Shown piece after piece: positions 33,401-40,029 of a stretch of DNA of 41,287 nucleotides (position 1 is its first letter; each line of letters begins with the position of its first letter). Made by a program: the position numbers and the translations under genes. The notes under the pieces were generated by a model, which worked only from the letters and a program-made list of their open reading frames with translations, made no database searches and had not been told where the DNA came from. Source of the DNA: an uncultured Muribaculaceae bacterium (GTDB lineage Bacteria; Bacteroidota; Bacteroidia; Bacteroidales; Muribaculaceae); contig CAJUFH010000021.1 of the NCBI GenBank assembly GCA_910585755.1, positions 1 to 41,287 on the forward strand, written 5' to 3'.

Positions 33401-33592
33401 CTCCTCGAGGGTCTCCTTGAAATGCTTGTCGCCGTTATAATGGATGTTGTAGCGGGTGATGAACTCCTGGTATTTGCGGGTCGCGGCGTTGTTGCGCTTG
33501 GGAGAACACGACGACAACGCCCCCGCGGCGGTCAGCAGCAGGAGCAGCATCGCGGGCACCAGGCCCCGGAGCTGGCGGAAGCGTCTCATCAC
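30401..33592 (-). CDS. porW: Type IX secretion lipoprotein PorW/SprE
   Basis: The 1063-residue protein has a lipoprotein signal (LSSC, Cys29) and then KRNNAATRKYQEFITRYNIHYNG-type sequence, typical of SprE/PorW (written here by its key words ATRKYQEF and YNIHYNG). TPR-like repeats fill about residues 50-480 and 640-800. The protein is required for type IX secretion and gliding in other Bacteroidota, where it sits under the outer membrane and links to the PorKN ring. The C-terminal 100 residues are low complexity: a stretch of repeated Ser-Asp-x triplets and then Pro/Ala-rich sequence. The Ser-Asp part is coded by a 9-base DNA repeat that also occurs between genes at 39737. The presence of a cargo-like S8 peptidase in the window agrees with a working type IX system. 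Confidence 0.92.
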   Translation of the reverse strand: MMRRFRQLRGLVPAMLLLLLTAAGALSSCSPKRNNAATRKYQEFITRYNIHYNGDKHFKETLEEMELNYEDDYSRLLPVHPANAKADEKAPQPTGNFDRSIEKAQKAIQLRSIKKKPKKQAGKGNDPKYKAWMKRDEYNPFLHNSWLMMGRSQFLNGDFLGAASTFFYISKHFTWLPETVTEAKLWEARSYAALGWLFEAETILTRVKEDQLVNKKLRELNALAWADFLIHSGDYSKAIPRVAEAAKMADRQQKVRLNFLLGQLYALTGDKAAAYQAYKKAGSSGAATYRTKFNARIKQSEVYSGADIAPEVKALRRMTRYDRNKEYLDQIYYAIGNLYLSRADTLKAIENYELAAEKSTRSGIDKALAQLTLGGLYYDLRQYSKAQPCYSEAMPLIPDTYPDYRMLKRRSDVLDELAVYSQNVELQDSLLRLSEMTPEQQLAVVNKIIDELKKKEKEEAEAAAREEFLAKNQGNELQSTNTQNFTMNNGDDSWYFYNTMTKNAGKTEFQRRWGNRKLEDNWRRRNKSSFDFNDFNAASDEEAEEGEASGDVAAEGAPEGADISPEDAEKAKQAEDPHFPEYYLKQIPKTDAEKLTANDIIQEGLYNMGVILKDKMEDFPAAETEFEQLMKRYPDNVYRLDTYYNLYLMYTRSGNTAAAERYRQLILSEFPESKYGIAMRDPDYIGSLRRMEAAEKQLYDQALDAYFGNRNSEVHAVYKTMSADYPLSKLMPKFMFLEALACVSDKNKEGFSKTLREMLERYPDTDLTPYASAYLKGLAQGRDLRQNASNMRGMVWETRLTNDSLATSSDSLPKFEINAEVPQLLVLLYPIDVISPNALLYDIARHNFTSFAVRDFDLEPMNFGRLGLLVIKGFANIREMNHYISVLNENRNFKLPPEVRPVIISQANFDALLRSGASFDEYFDYMRDKTYSDTEQRVLPPELYEPSPLPSEQEAGEEAPAEEAPEAPAIPSDESDLSDKSDRSEPSEPSDRSDETNPAAPAAESEPTPAPAPAPVPATAAPANPEPSAPAPAAPSPAPAPKPAPVALPDYPEGSEGDDPLLD
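30611..30682. repeat. 9-base tandem repeat inside the porW tail
   Basis: Eight diverged units of the type GTCnGACnn run from 30611 to 30682. On the minus strand they code for Ser-Asp/Glu-x triplets. The same unit occurs in the intergenic array at 39737-39790. Confidence 0.75.
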
Positions 33593-33618
33593 CTTTATAT
33601 AACGCCCCGGCGCGGGCT

Positions 33619-34176
33619 TTATTGCCCCATCTGCCGGAGCAGCTCGTCAGCCGAGGGTAGCCGTTCGGCATACGCCGCCTCGATTCGGAGGTCGGCACCT
33701 ATTATATATACGCGCGGGATCACGGAGCTGGCAAACCGGTGGTAAACCGCATCGTCATCCTGGGCCGAGTATGTGAGTGTCAGACCATTCTCGGCCCAAT
33801 ACGCCTCAACCGCGGCACTCCCCTCTGCGCGCGACACACATATTATATATGGTATGGCCGTATCCTGCCCGAGGCGGTCGGCGACAGCCTGGATTACCGG
33901 GAGCTCGCGCCGACAGTCTTCACACCCCGTATTGAAAAAGACAATCATCGTGCGCCGCCCGGCAAGGTCAACTGTCGACACCCGCGACCCGTCGTCCAAT
34001 ACAATGTCGAAACGAGGGCACTCGTCGCCCGGACCGACCGACCAAGGCTCCTTAACCTCGTCGGTAACACAGGACGGCAACACAACCGCGGCAATCGCGC
34101 ACAGCGCGGCAGCGACTTTTCCCCGGAACCGCGACACATCCCGGCATATATCAACAAACGCGGAAAATCTGAACAT
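33619..34176 (-). CDS. Thioredoxin-like (TlpA/redoxin) lipoprotein
   Basis: The 185-residue protein has a lipoprotein-like signal ending LPSC with Cys36, which is rather far in, so the true start might be a few residues downstream. A thioredoxin fold follows with the active-site motif C85-E-D-C88 (NTGCEDCRRELP) and the cis-proline loop at VIPRVYII. Such periplasmic TlpA-like proteins reduce or exchange disulfides. The insertion typical of TlpA/AhpC-type folds (VDLAGRRTMIVFF before the motif) is present. It starts 26 bases after porW stops in reading order downstream, and may lie upstream of porW in one operon. The partner of its thiols is not known. Confidence 0.85.
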   Translation of the reverse strand: MFRFSAFVDICRDVSRFRGKVAAALCAIAAVVLPSCVTDEVKEPWSVGPGDECPRFDIVLDDGSRVSTVDLAGRRTMIVFFNTGCEDCRRELPVIQAVADRLGQDTAIPYIICVSRAEGSAAVEAYWAENGLTLTYSAQDDDAVYHRFASSVIPRVYIIGADLRIEAAYAERLPSADELLRQMGQ

Positions 34177-34466
34177 TAATTATTACGAAAGGATAGATAA
34201 AAAATTTTTAAAGCAACACCTCTTCGGACCGGTTGGAGAAAAGGGACAACTTTAACCCAAAAATCCCAAAAACGGCAGAATTACGCGCTTCGGAATCCAA
34301 TGATAAATCTGACTACATACGCGCAAGACACCGCGAAGATAACGAAGCTCGGCGAAGATTGCAACCCGATGTCGCCGCAACCTCCACACTATGCAGAAAA
34401 ACGCCCCCACAAGCCGTATGAAAGGGGTATATTCATTCTGCATATGTTAAATTTGGGTTAAAATTC

Positions 34467-34556
34467 GTTAAATGGGGGGGGGTAAAACGCGCCAATACTT
34501 GCACAGGTCGAAAATAATGAGTTCCTTTGCATGTGTGTTTTTCATAGTATTAGATT
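34467..34556 (+). pseudogene. Remnant reading frame with G9 tract coding for GGGKTRQ
   Basis: An ATG at 34472 opens a 28-codon frame through the G9 tract, MGGGKTRQYLHRSK and then a hydrophobic end, stopping at a TAA. The peptide GGGKTRQ also occurs at residues 9-15 of the acyltransferase at 40030. Between the two copies the Thr and Arg codons differ only at the third position (ACG/ACC, CGC/CGA). It could be the remnant 5' end of a lost gene, a small peptide, or coincidence. No family is assigned. Confidence 0.35.
34498..34529 (+). promoter_or_regulatory. Promoter of the probable small RNA
   Basis: TTCCTTTG at 34522-34529 is one base off TAnnTTTG. CTTG at 34498-34501 is the -33 element, with a 20-base spacer as in the rpsF promoter. 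Confidence 0.5.
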
Positions 34557-34605
34557 AAGATAAAGGTTTAAAGGAAATGGATCGTCGTGAGACGCTCCAT
34601 TTTTT
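34535..34605 (+). ncRNA. Probable short RNA ending in a GTGA-loop terminator
   Basis: From a promoter at 34498-34529 a transcript of about 70 bases would run to a hairpin: AAATGGA (34575-34581) with TCCATTT (34596-34602), one mismatch, CGTC (34583-34586) with GACG (34591-34594), loop GTGA, then more T. The region TTTTTCATAGTATTAGATT resembles, from memory, a leader or small RNA found repeatedly in Bacteroidales genomes. Whether it is the described Bacteroidales-1 RNA was not checked. No protein is coded. Confidence 0.5.
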
Positions 34606-34862
34606 CGTTTATCACCCCTCCAACCCTTACAAATTCAAACCTCCCACGGCCCCTTCCGGCCCCGACCTTGCTTCCGTCGGCCCCGACCGGCATCTTCGCC
34701 TTCGACAGCCATCTCCGGCTTCATCACCTCGTCCCTGTACATAAAGTAACACTTGTCCAGTGCGGCCGCCGGAAGGCGGGTGCTCTCCTCGCCCCCTCAA
34801 CCGTCCAGATCTCTCCCCCGCGCTATCTTTCAGGGGGAAAGGAGGAAAAAGCGATGGAAATG

Positions 34863-34894
34863 TTTGGCGGGGCGGGGAAAATTTCGTAACTTTG
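34863..34894 (+). promoter_or_regulatory. rpsF operon promoter
   Basis: TAACTTTG at 34887-34894 fits TAnnTTTG and TTTG at 34863-34866 the -33 element, with a spacer of 20 bases. The ATG of rpsF is 71 bases downstream of the -7 box. Confidence 0.8.
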
Positions 34895-34964
34895 CAGCCG
34901 TTTGGGGCCGTTTTGGCCGCAAACGCCATAACAACACTAAGTTACATAACTTCCAGTTAACAAA

Positions 34965-35345
34965 ATGAACCACTACGAAACCGTTTTCATTTTAACTCCC
35001 GTTTTGTCTGAAGCCCAGATGAAGGAAGCGGTAGAGAAGTTCACCAAAGTGCTGACCGACAACGGCGCCACAATCGTGAACGAGGAACTCTGGGGCCTGC
35101 GCAAGCTCGCCTACCCCATCCAGAAGAAATCGACCGGCTTCTACACCCTGGTAGAATTCGACGGCGACCCCACAATCGTCAAGAAAATCGAGACCGCTTT
35201 CCGCCGCGACGAGCGCGTGATCCGCTTCCTCGTTTTCCGCAACGACAAGTACGCCGCTGAATACGCCGCAAAGCGTCGCGCTCTCCGCGCCGGGAAGGCC
35301 CAGGAAGCAGCAGCTCCCGCCGAGGCCGAAGCAAAGGAGGCATAA
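34965..35345 (+). CDS. rpsF: 30S ribosomal protein bS6
   Basis: This 126-residue protein is bS6, which binds 16S rRNA with bS18 on the platform of the small subunit. The sequence from MNHYETVFILTPVLSE through GLRKLAYPIQKKSTGFYTLVEF is the S6 core; the last 20 residues are an Ala/Glu/Lys-rich tail usual for the phylum. The start is the only plausible one. It leads rpsF-rpsR-rplI with a gap of 30 bases to rpsR, and a clear promoter lies upstream. In other bacteria an S6:S18 complex binds the mRNA leader; no such leader was identified here. Confidence 0.98.
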   Translation: MNHYETVFILTPVLSEAQMKEAVEKFTKVLTDNGATIVNEELWGLRKLAYPIQKKSTGFYTLVEFDGDPTIVKKIETAFRRDERVIRFLVFRNDKYAAEYAAKRRALRAGKAQEAAAPAEAEAKEA

Positions 35346-35375
35346 CCCAGTTTCCAACCAGTTCACTTCAAGAAA

Positions 35376-35645
35376 ATGGCACAGACACAGTCAGAAATCC
35401 GCTATCTCACCCCCCTGTCGGTTGACGTTAAGAAGAAAAAATACTGCCGCTTCAAGCGCAGCGGTATCAAGTATATCGATTACAAGGACCCCGAGTTCCT
35501 CAAGAAGTTCCTCAACGAGCAGGGCAAAATCCTTCCCCGCCGCATCACCGGAACCTCGCTGAAGTTCCAGCGCCGCGTGGCACAGGCCGTTAAGCGCGCC
35601 CGCCACCTGGCCCTCCTGCCCTTCGTAACCGACCTTATGAAATAA
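35376..35645 (+). CDS. rpsR: 30S ribosomal protein bS18
   Basis: The 89-residue protein is bS18, partner of bS6 on the small subunit platform. The conserved KKKYCRFKRSGIKYIDYKD and the core FLNEQGKILPRRITGTSLK are plain, as is the RRVAQAVKRARHLALLPF end. Only one cysteine (in KKYCRF) is present, so no zinc ribbon is formed. It is the middle gene of the rpsF-rpsR-rplI operon, 49 bases before rplI. Confidence 0.98.
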   Translation: MAQTQSEIRYLTPLSVDVKKKKYCRFKRSGIKYIDYKDPEFLKKFLNEQGKILPRRITGTSLKFQRRVAQAVKRARHLALLPFVTDLMK

Positions 35646-35694
35646 GGCGCGGCCGCCAATCTAAAGCCACCCACTACTTTAAGACTTTGAGAAA

Positions 35695-36138
35695 ATGAAA
35701 ATCATACTGAAAGAAAACATCCACGGCCTTGGCTACAAGGACGACGTGGTTGAAGTAAAGGACGGTTACGGTCGCAACTTCCTCATCCCCCAGGGGAAGG
35801 CAGTCATCGCCAACGCCGCTTCGCTCAAGCAGCTCCAGGAAGTGCAGCGCCAGCGCGCCCACAAGCTCGCCGAAATCAAGGCAGCCGCCGAGGCTACCGC
35901 CGCTTCACTCGCTGACGTGCAGCTCACCATCGGCGCCAAGGCTTCCGCTACCGGCACCATCTTCGGTTCCGTAAACAACATCCAGATCGCCGAAGCTCTC
36001 GCCAAACTCGGTCACGAAATCGACCGCAAGGCCATCGAGCTCAAAGAGGCTGTCAAGGAACTGGGCAAGTACACCGCGAAAATCAACCTCCACAAAGAGG
36101 TCGTGGTAGAAATCCCCTTCGAGGTTGTCGCAGAATAA
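35695..36138 (+). CDS. rplI: 50S ribosomal protein bL9
   Basis: The 147-residue protein is bL9, which binds 23S rRNA near the L1 stalk and has a long helix between two small domains. The N-terminal motif IILKENIHGLGYKDDVVEVK and the GYGRNFLIPQGKAV stretch are typical, and the C-terminal domain closes with LHKEVVVEIPFEV. Length is normal. It is the last gene of the operon; a strong hairpin follows at 36235. Confidence 0.98.
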   Translation: MKIILKENIHGLGYKDDVVEVKDGYGRNFLIPQGKAVIANAASLKQLQEVQRQRAHKLAEIKAAAEATAASLADVQLTIGAKASATGTIFGSVNNIQIAEALAKLGHEIDRKAIELKEAVKELGKYTAKINLHKEVVVEIPFEVVAE

Positions 36139-36234
36139 GCGGCTCCTCCCCAACGAAAAAACTCCAACAATACCCCAACGTCCCTCCCACTTTTTTTACC
36201 CCACCCGGGAGGGACACCCTATCCCCAAATGACG

Positions 36235-36268
36235 ACAGGCGGCTTGCGTGAGCAAGCCGCCTGTTATT
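36235..36268. terminator. Bidirectional terminator between rplI and ettA
   Basis: Arms of 13 bases (36235-36247 and 36252-36264) pair exactly around a GTGA loop; the plus side is followed by TATTT. It ends the ribosomal operon and, from the other side, ettA. Confidence 0.85.
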
Positions 36269-36289
36269 TCAGGGGGGGTGTGGCGCCGA

Positions 36290-37987
36290 CTATTCCATCA
36301 GCTTGCGGTAGCGGCGGCGGGGAGGTTCCTTGCCGCCGTTCTGGGCTTTCTTGAAGGCTTCGTAGTCGGAGTAGCTTCCCTGGAAGAACACGACCTTGCC
36401 GTCACCCTCGAAGGAGAGGATATGGGTGCAGATACGGTCGAGGAACCAGCGGTCGTGGCTCACAACCACGGCGCATCCGGCGAAATTCTCCAGACCCTCC
36501 TCAAGGGCGCGGAGGGTGTTCACGTCGATGTCATTGGTAGGCTCGTCGAGCAGAAGCACGTTACCCTCCTCCTTCAGCGCCATGGCGAGGTGGAGGCGGT
36601 TGCGCTCTCCGCCGGAAAGCACCCCGACCTTCTTTTCCTGGTCGGCCCCGGCGAAGTTGAATTTCGACAGGTAGGCGCGGGCGTTGACGTCGCGGCCACC
36701 CATACGGAAGCTCTCTACCCCCTGCGAGATTACTTGGTAGACGGTGTTTTCGGGGATAAGGTCGTGGTGGGTCTGGTCGACATACGCGACTTTGACGGTC
36801 TCGCCGACCTCGAAAGAGCCGGCGTCAGGCTCCATCTGCTTCATAATAAGGCGGAACAGGGTAGTCTTACCGGCTCCGTTGGGCCCGATGACCCCGACGA
36901 TACCGTTGGGGGGAAGGGCGAACTCCAGGTCCTTGAAGAGCTGTTTCTTGCCGAAAGCCTTAGCCAGGCCGGTGGCCTCGATCACCTTGTTGCCCAGACG
37001 GGGTCCGTTGGGAATGAAGATTTCGAGTTTCTCCTCGCGCTCCTTCTGGTCCTGGTTAAGCAGGCGGTCGTAGCTCGACAGACGGGCTTTCCCCTTCGCC
37101 TGGCGCGCCTTGGGTGCCATGCGCACCCATTCCAGCTCGCGCTCGAGGGTCTTGCGGCGCTTGCTCGCCTGCTTCTCCTCCTGCGCCATGCGCTTTGTCT
37201 TCTGTTCAAGCCACGAGGAATAGTTGCCTTTCCAGGGTATCCCCTCGCCGCGGTCGAGTTCGAGAATCCAACCGGCGACGTGGTCAAGGAAGTAGCGGTC
37301 GTGGGTGATGGCAATCACGGTGCCGGGGTACTGCTGGAGGTGCTGTTCGAGCCAGTCGATCGACTCCGCGTCGAGGTGGTTGGTAGGCTCGTCGAGAAGA
37401 AGCACGTCGGGCTGCTGCAACAACAGGCGGCAGAGGGCCACGCGGCGGCGCTCGCCGCCGGAGAGGGTGTCGACCGGCTGGTCGTCGGGCGGGCACTGGA
37501 GGGCGTCCATCGCGCGCTCGAGCTTGGAATCGATGTTCCACGCATCGGCAGCGTCGAGAGCGTCCTGCAGCTCGGCCTGGCGCTGAATCAGCTTGTCCAT
37601 CTTGTCGGGGTCCTCAAGCACGTCGGGGTCGCCGAAGGCGGCGTTTACCTCGTCGAACTCGCGGAGGAGGTCCATAATCGGCTGCACACCCTCGCGCACG
37701 ACCTCCACGACTGTCTTCGAGGGGTCGAGCTTCGGGTCCTGCTCGAGATAGCCTACGGAATAGCCCGGGGAGAACACAACCTCGCCCTGGTAATCCTTGT
37801 CGATGCCGGCTATGATTTTCAGAAGCGACGACTTACCGGAACCGTTGAGACCGATAATGCCGATTTTCGCTCCGTAGAAGAACGAGAGATAGATGTTTTT
37901 CAGAACCTGTTTCTGAGGGGGATAGGTCTTCGAGACCCCCACCATTGAGAAAATGATTTTCTTGTCGTCGGGATTCGGGGATGCCAT
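36290..37987 (-). CDS. ettA: ABC-F protein EttA (energy-dependent translational throttle)
   Basis: This 565-residue protein is an ABC-F ATPase of the EttA type, which binds the ribosomal E site and adjusts early elongation to the ATP level. The first ABC domain has Walker A GLNGSGKSS at residues 46-54, LSGGERRRVALCRLLL and LLLDEPTNHLD. The second has GPNGAGKTTL, LSGGERNRLHLAMAL and LLLDEPTNDID. The arm motif and linker helix lie between them. The ATG at 37987 (MASPNPDDKK) is preferred over the open frame to 38149 because the latter would run into def with no family support. It is the last gene of ruvX-def-ettA, 19 bases after def. Confidence 0.95.
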   Translation of the reverse strand: MASPNPDDKKIIFSMVGVSKTYPPQKQVLKNIYLSFFYGAKIGIIGLNGSGKSSLLKIIAGIDKDYQGEVVFSPGYSVGYLEQDPKLDPSKTVVEVVREGVQPIMDLLREFDEVNAAFGDPDVLEDPDKMDKLIQRQAELQDALDAADAWNIDSKLERAMDALQCPPDDQPVDTLSGGERRRVALCRLLLQQPDVLLLDEPTNHLDAESIDWLEQHLQQYPGTVIAITHDRYFLDHVAGWILELDRGEGIPWKGNYSSWLEQKTKRMAQEEKQASKRRKTLERELEWVRMAPKARQAKGKARLSSYDRLLNQDQKEREEKLEIFIPNGPRLGNKVIEATGLAKAFGKKQLFKDLEFALPPNGIVGVIGPNGAGKTTLFRLIMKQMEPDAGSFEVGETVKVAYVDQTHHDLIPENTVYQVISQGVESFRMGGRDVNARAYLSKFNFAGADQEKKVGVLSGGERNRLHLAMALKEEGNVLLLDEPTNDIDVNTLRALEEGLENFAGCAVVVSHDRWFLDRICTHILSFEGDGKVVFFQGSYSDYEAFKKAQNGGKEPPRRRYRKLME

Positions 37988-38006
37988 ATATATATACTGG
38001 AGTGTC

Positions 38007-38573
38007 TTATTTTTTCTTCTTGGGGGCGTATTTCGCCGGATAGTCGCAGCGGGTCTTACCCGAGATAATGTTGTGGAGCTTGCCGCGGATAAACTGCTTG
38101 CGCAGGGGGGAGAGATGGTCGACGTAAAGCGCTCCTTCGAGGTGGTCACACTCGTGCTGCACGATGCGGGCCAGGAAGCCGGAAATCTCCTCCTCGCGGG
38201 GCTGGAAATCCTCGTCGAGCCAGCGCAGACGGATATGCTCCACGCGCTTCACGTCCTCGCTGATACCCGGAAGGCTGAGACACCCTTCCGACCGGCTGAC
38301 AGGGTCGCCGTCGAGCACCTCCACTTCGGGATTGATGAGCGCGAACTTGCGCCCCTTGCATTCGGGAAAGGTGTCGCCGACAGGGTCAGCGTCAATCACC
38401 ACTATGCGGTCGGCGCGCCCGATTTGCGGCCCGGCCAGCCCCACGCCCTCCGAGGCATACATGGTTTCAAACATATCGGCCACGAGCTTCTTGAGGTCGG
38501 GATAGTCCGGGGTTATGTCGGCGCACTCCTGGCGGAGCACAGGGTGGCCGTAGAGATATACTGGAAGTTTCAT
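38007..38573 (-). CDS. def: Peptide deformylase
   Basis: The 188-residue enzyme removes the formyl group from the N-terminal methionine of new proteins. The three family motifs are present: GVGLAGPQIG at 43-52, EGCLS at 96-100 with metal ligand Cys98, and HECDH at 140-144 with His140 and His144. The C-terminus is a Lys-rich tail (KYAPKKKK). Its start overlaps the stop of ruvX by one base (TGATG), so translation is coupled, and ettA follows after 19 bases. The start is firm since MKLPVYLYGHPVLR is the usual N-terminus. Confidence 0.97.
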   Translation of the reverse strand: MKLPVYLYGHPVLRQECADITPDYPDLKKLVADMFETMYASEGVGLAGPQIGRADRIVVIDADPVGDTFPECKGRKFALINPEVEVLDGDPVSRSEGCLSLPGISEDVKRVEHIRLRWLDEDFQPREEEISGFLARIVQHECDHLEGALYVDHLSPLRKQFIRGKLHNIISGKTRCDYPAKYAPKKKK

Positions 38574-38986
38574 CAGTTGTTGGTTATATAGTCGTTTAAA
38601 ATTATGGCTGCGGAAATCTTGTCGACCACGGCCTTGTCGCGGCGGGCCATGCGCCGCATACCCCCGTCAATCATCGCGCGGTGGGCCAGCACGGAGGTGA
38701 AACGCTCGTCGGCCCACACAATCTCCATTCCCTCCGGGAGCGCCTTGCGGAGCCTGCCGAGGGTCGGAAGGATGTAGCGCGTCGAGCCCGACGGCTCCCC
38801 CTTCATGTCCAGCGGCCGCCCGACGACAATCCTGTCGACCGGCTCGCGGCGGCAGTAGTCGGCGACGTATTCCGGCAGCCGGGGAGTCTCGACCGTCTCC
38901 AGAGGGTTGGCGATGATGCGCGCCGGGTCGGTCACGGCGATGCCGCAACGTTTGCGTCCCATGTCAATCGCAAGAAATCTGCCCAT
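38573..38986 (-). CDS. ruvX: Holliday-junction resolvase-like protein RuvX (YqgF)
   Basis: The 137-residue protein has the RNase H-like fold of the YqgF/RuvX family, taken to act in pre-16S rRNA 5'-end processing in some bacteria and described as a putative Holliday-junction resolvase. Family marks are FLAIDMGRKRCGIAVTD with the first catalytic Asp at residue 8, IVVGRPLDMKGE, WADERFTSV and DKISAAIILNDYI with the last Asp. Length is usual. A TAATTTTG -7 box lies 18 bases upstream, and def follows with a one-base overlap. Confidence 0.95.
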   Translation of the reverse strand: MGRFLAIDMGRKRCGIAVTDPARIIANPLETVETPRLPEYVADYCRREPVDRIVVGRPLDMKGEPSGSTRYILPTLGRLRKALPEGMEIVWADERFTSVLAHRAMIDGGMRRMARRDKAVVDKISAAIILNDYITNN

Positions 38987-39003
38987 AATCAGGTAATTTA
39001 CCG

Positions 39004-39011
39004 CAAAATTA
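39004..39011 (-). promoter_or_regulatory. -7 box of the ruvX-def-ettA operon
   Basis: TAATTTTG on the minus strand fits TAnnTTTG and ends 17 bases before the ruvX ATG at 38986. No clear -33 element was recognised. Confidence 0.6.
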
Positions 39012-39119
39012 GCGAAAATCGGCGTAATATCCCACTTCCGCCCCGAAAATACGCCCCAGAACGCGTCGAAGCAATCTTTTACCGCCCCTTCACGTTATCT
39101 CTTAGTAACCGACATTCTT

Positions 39120-39710
39120 ATGGCAGAAGAAAACTACGAACAGCCGATTGAGACGCATCCCTGGGAACCATTCATCCCCGAAGGAGCGAAAATCCTGATT
39201 ATGGGCACTTTCCCACCGCAGTCAAAGCGCTGGGCGATGGATTTCTACTACCCCAACCGCACCAACGACTTCTGGCCGATGATGGCGCTCATATTCTTCG
39301 GAAACCGCGACGCGCTACGCCTTCCCGGCTCGAAAGACTTTGACCTCGAGGCTATCAAGGCCCTGCTCACCGAAAAGCGAATCGCCCTCAACGACACGGG
39401 GTTCCGCATTCGCCGGCTCATGGGCAACGCTTCCGACAAGTTCCTGGAAATCGTCGAGCCGGTCCACCTGGACGAACTCCTCGCCCGAATGCCCGAATGC
39501 CACACCGTCGCCACTACCGGCGAGAAAGCCGCCGGAGTCATCGCCTCGCTGACCGACACCCAGCTTCCCCGCATGGGCGGGATGGTCGCCGCCCCCGACC
39601 GCGCGCTCGAAATATGGCGCATGCCCTCCACCTCCCGCGCCTACCCACTTCCCCTGGAGAAGAAAGCCGACTATTACCGCACCATGTTCCACCACGCCGG
39701 CATCCTCTGA
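39120..39710 (+). CDS. Uracil-DNA glycosylase superfamily protein (Mug-like)
   Basis: This 196-residue protein belongs to the uracil-DNA glycosylase superfamily, in the group near Mug/TDG. The N-terminal motif ILIMGTFPPQSKRW and the following FYYPNRTNDFWPMM fit the active-site loop and substrate pocket. ALNDTGFRIRR and MPSTSRAY near the end match the intercalation-loop region. It probably removes deaminated or damaged bases in repair; the exact lesion is not clear. It is transcribed alone, divergent from ruvX, and followed by the 9-base tandem repeat and tRNA-Pro. Confidence 0.82.
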   Translation: MAEENYEQPIETHPWEPFIPEGAKILIMGTFPPQSKRWAMDFYYPNRTNDFWPMMALIFFGNRDALRLPGSKDFDLEAIKALLTEKRIALNDTGFRIRRLMGNASDKFLEIVEPVHLDELLARMPECHTVATTGEKAAGVIASLTDTQLPRMGGMVAAPDRALEIWRMPSTSRAYPLPLEKKADYYRTMFHHAGIL

Positions 39711-39736
39711 CGCCCCTCCCAGCCGTCAGCAGCCCC

Positions 39737-39790
39737 GTCCGACCTGTCTGACTCGTCCGACCCGTCCGACCCGTCCGACCCGTCCGACTC
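39737..39790. repeat. Intergenic 9-base tandem array (GTCCGACCC type)
   Basis: Six units GTCCGACCT, GTCTGACTC, three times GTCCGACCC, and GTCCGACTC run from 39737 to 39790. The same unit type is in the coding tail of porW at 30611-30682. Confidence 0.85.
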
Positions 39791-39816
39791 CCCTCCATCG
39801 CGAAAACACTCAGAAA

Positions 39817-39848
39817 TTTGGAAAATTTCGGGAAAGGCCGTACCTTTG
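39817..39848 (+). promoter_or_regulatory. tRNA-Pro promoter
   Basis: TACCTTTG at 39841-39848 fits TAnnTTTG and TTTG at 39817-39820 the -33 element, with a 20-base spacer. The tRNA begins 39 bases after the -7 box. Confidence 0.8.
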
Positions 39849-39886
39849 CACCGATTTCAGAGCCGCAACTCCGGCCGGAAATCCCT

Positions 39887-39960
39887 CGGGGCGTAGCGCA
39901 GTCCGGTAGCGCACCTGGTTTGGGACCAGGTGGTCGCAGGTTCGAATCCTGTCACCCCGA
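39887..39960 (+). tRNA. tRNA-Pro(TGG)
   Basis: A complete cloverleaf of 74 bases is visible: acceptor CGGGGCG with CACCCCG, D stem GCGC, anticodon stem CCTGG/CCAGG with loop TTTGGGA and anticodon TGG at 39921-39923, and T loop TTCGAAT. The CCA end is not encoded. Position 6 of the acceptor (C39892) faces A, a mismatch; T at this place would pair. Confidence 0.95.
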
Positions 39961-40029
39961 CAATAAGGTGTATAGAATAGAGATATTTGGTACACCTTTT
40001 TTCATATCCAAACACACGGCAACAGAAGT

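Larger units (their letters stand above)
34177..34964. other. 788-base gene-free stretch before rpsF
   Basis: No convincing protein gene was found. It holds, in order, the upstream region of the thioredoxin-like gene, an AT-rich part, a G9 tract with the TTAAAT-G9-TAAAA signature (34474-34482), a probable small RNA with its own promoter (34498-34605), a pyrimidine-rich stretch without features (about 34606-34860), and the rpsF promoter (34863-34894). Confidence 0.55.

Noticed and set aside
34587..34889. 100-codon plus-strand frame between the small RNA and rpsF
   Set aside because: It begins inside the terminator hairpin, is rich in Pro/Leu/Ser by composition and runs through the rpsF promoter; no protein features.
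36272..36278. Run of seven G after the ettA stop codon
   Set aside because: It lacks the TTAA and TAAAA flanks of the other three tracts and is shorter, so it was not counted with them.
36248..37948. Long open frame of 566 codons opposite ettA
   Set aside because: It mirrors the ABC-F gene, whose two ATPase domains are complete; the frame has no recognisable domain.
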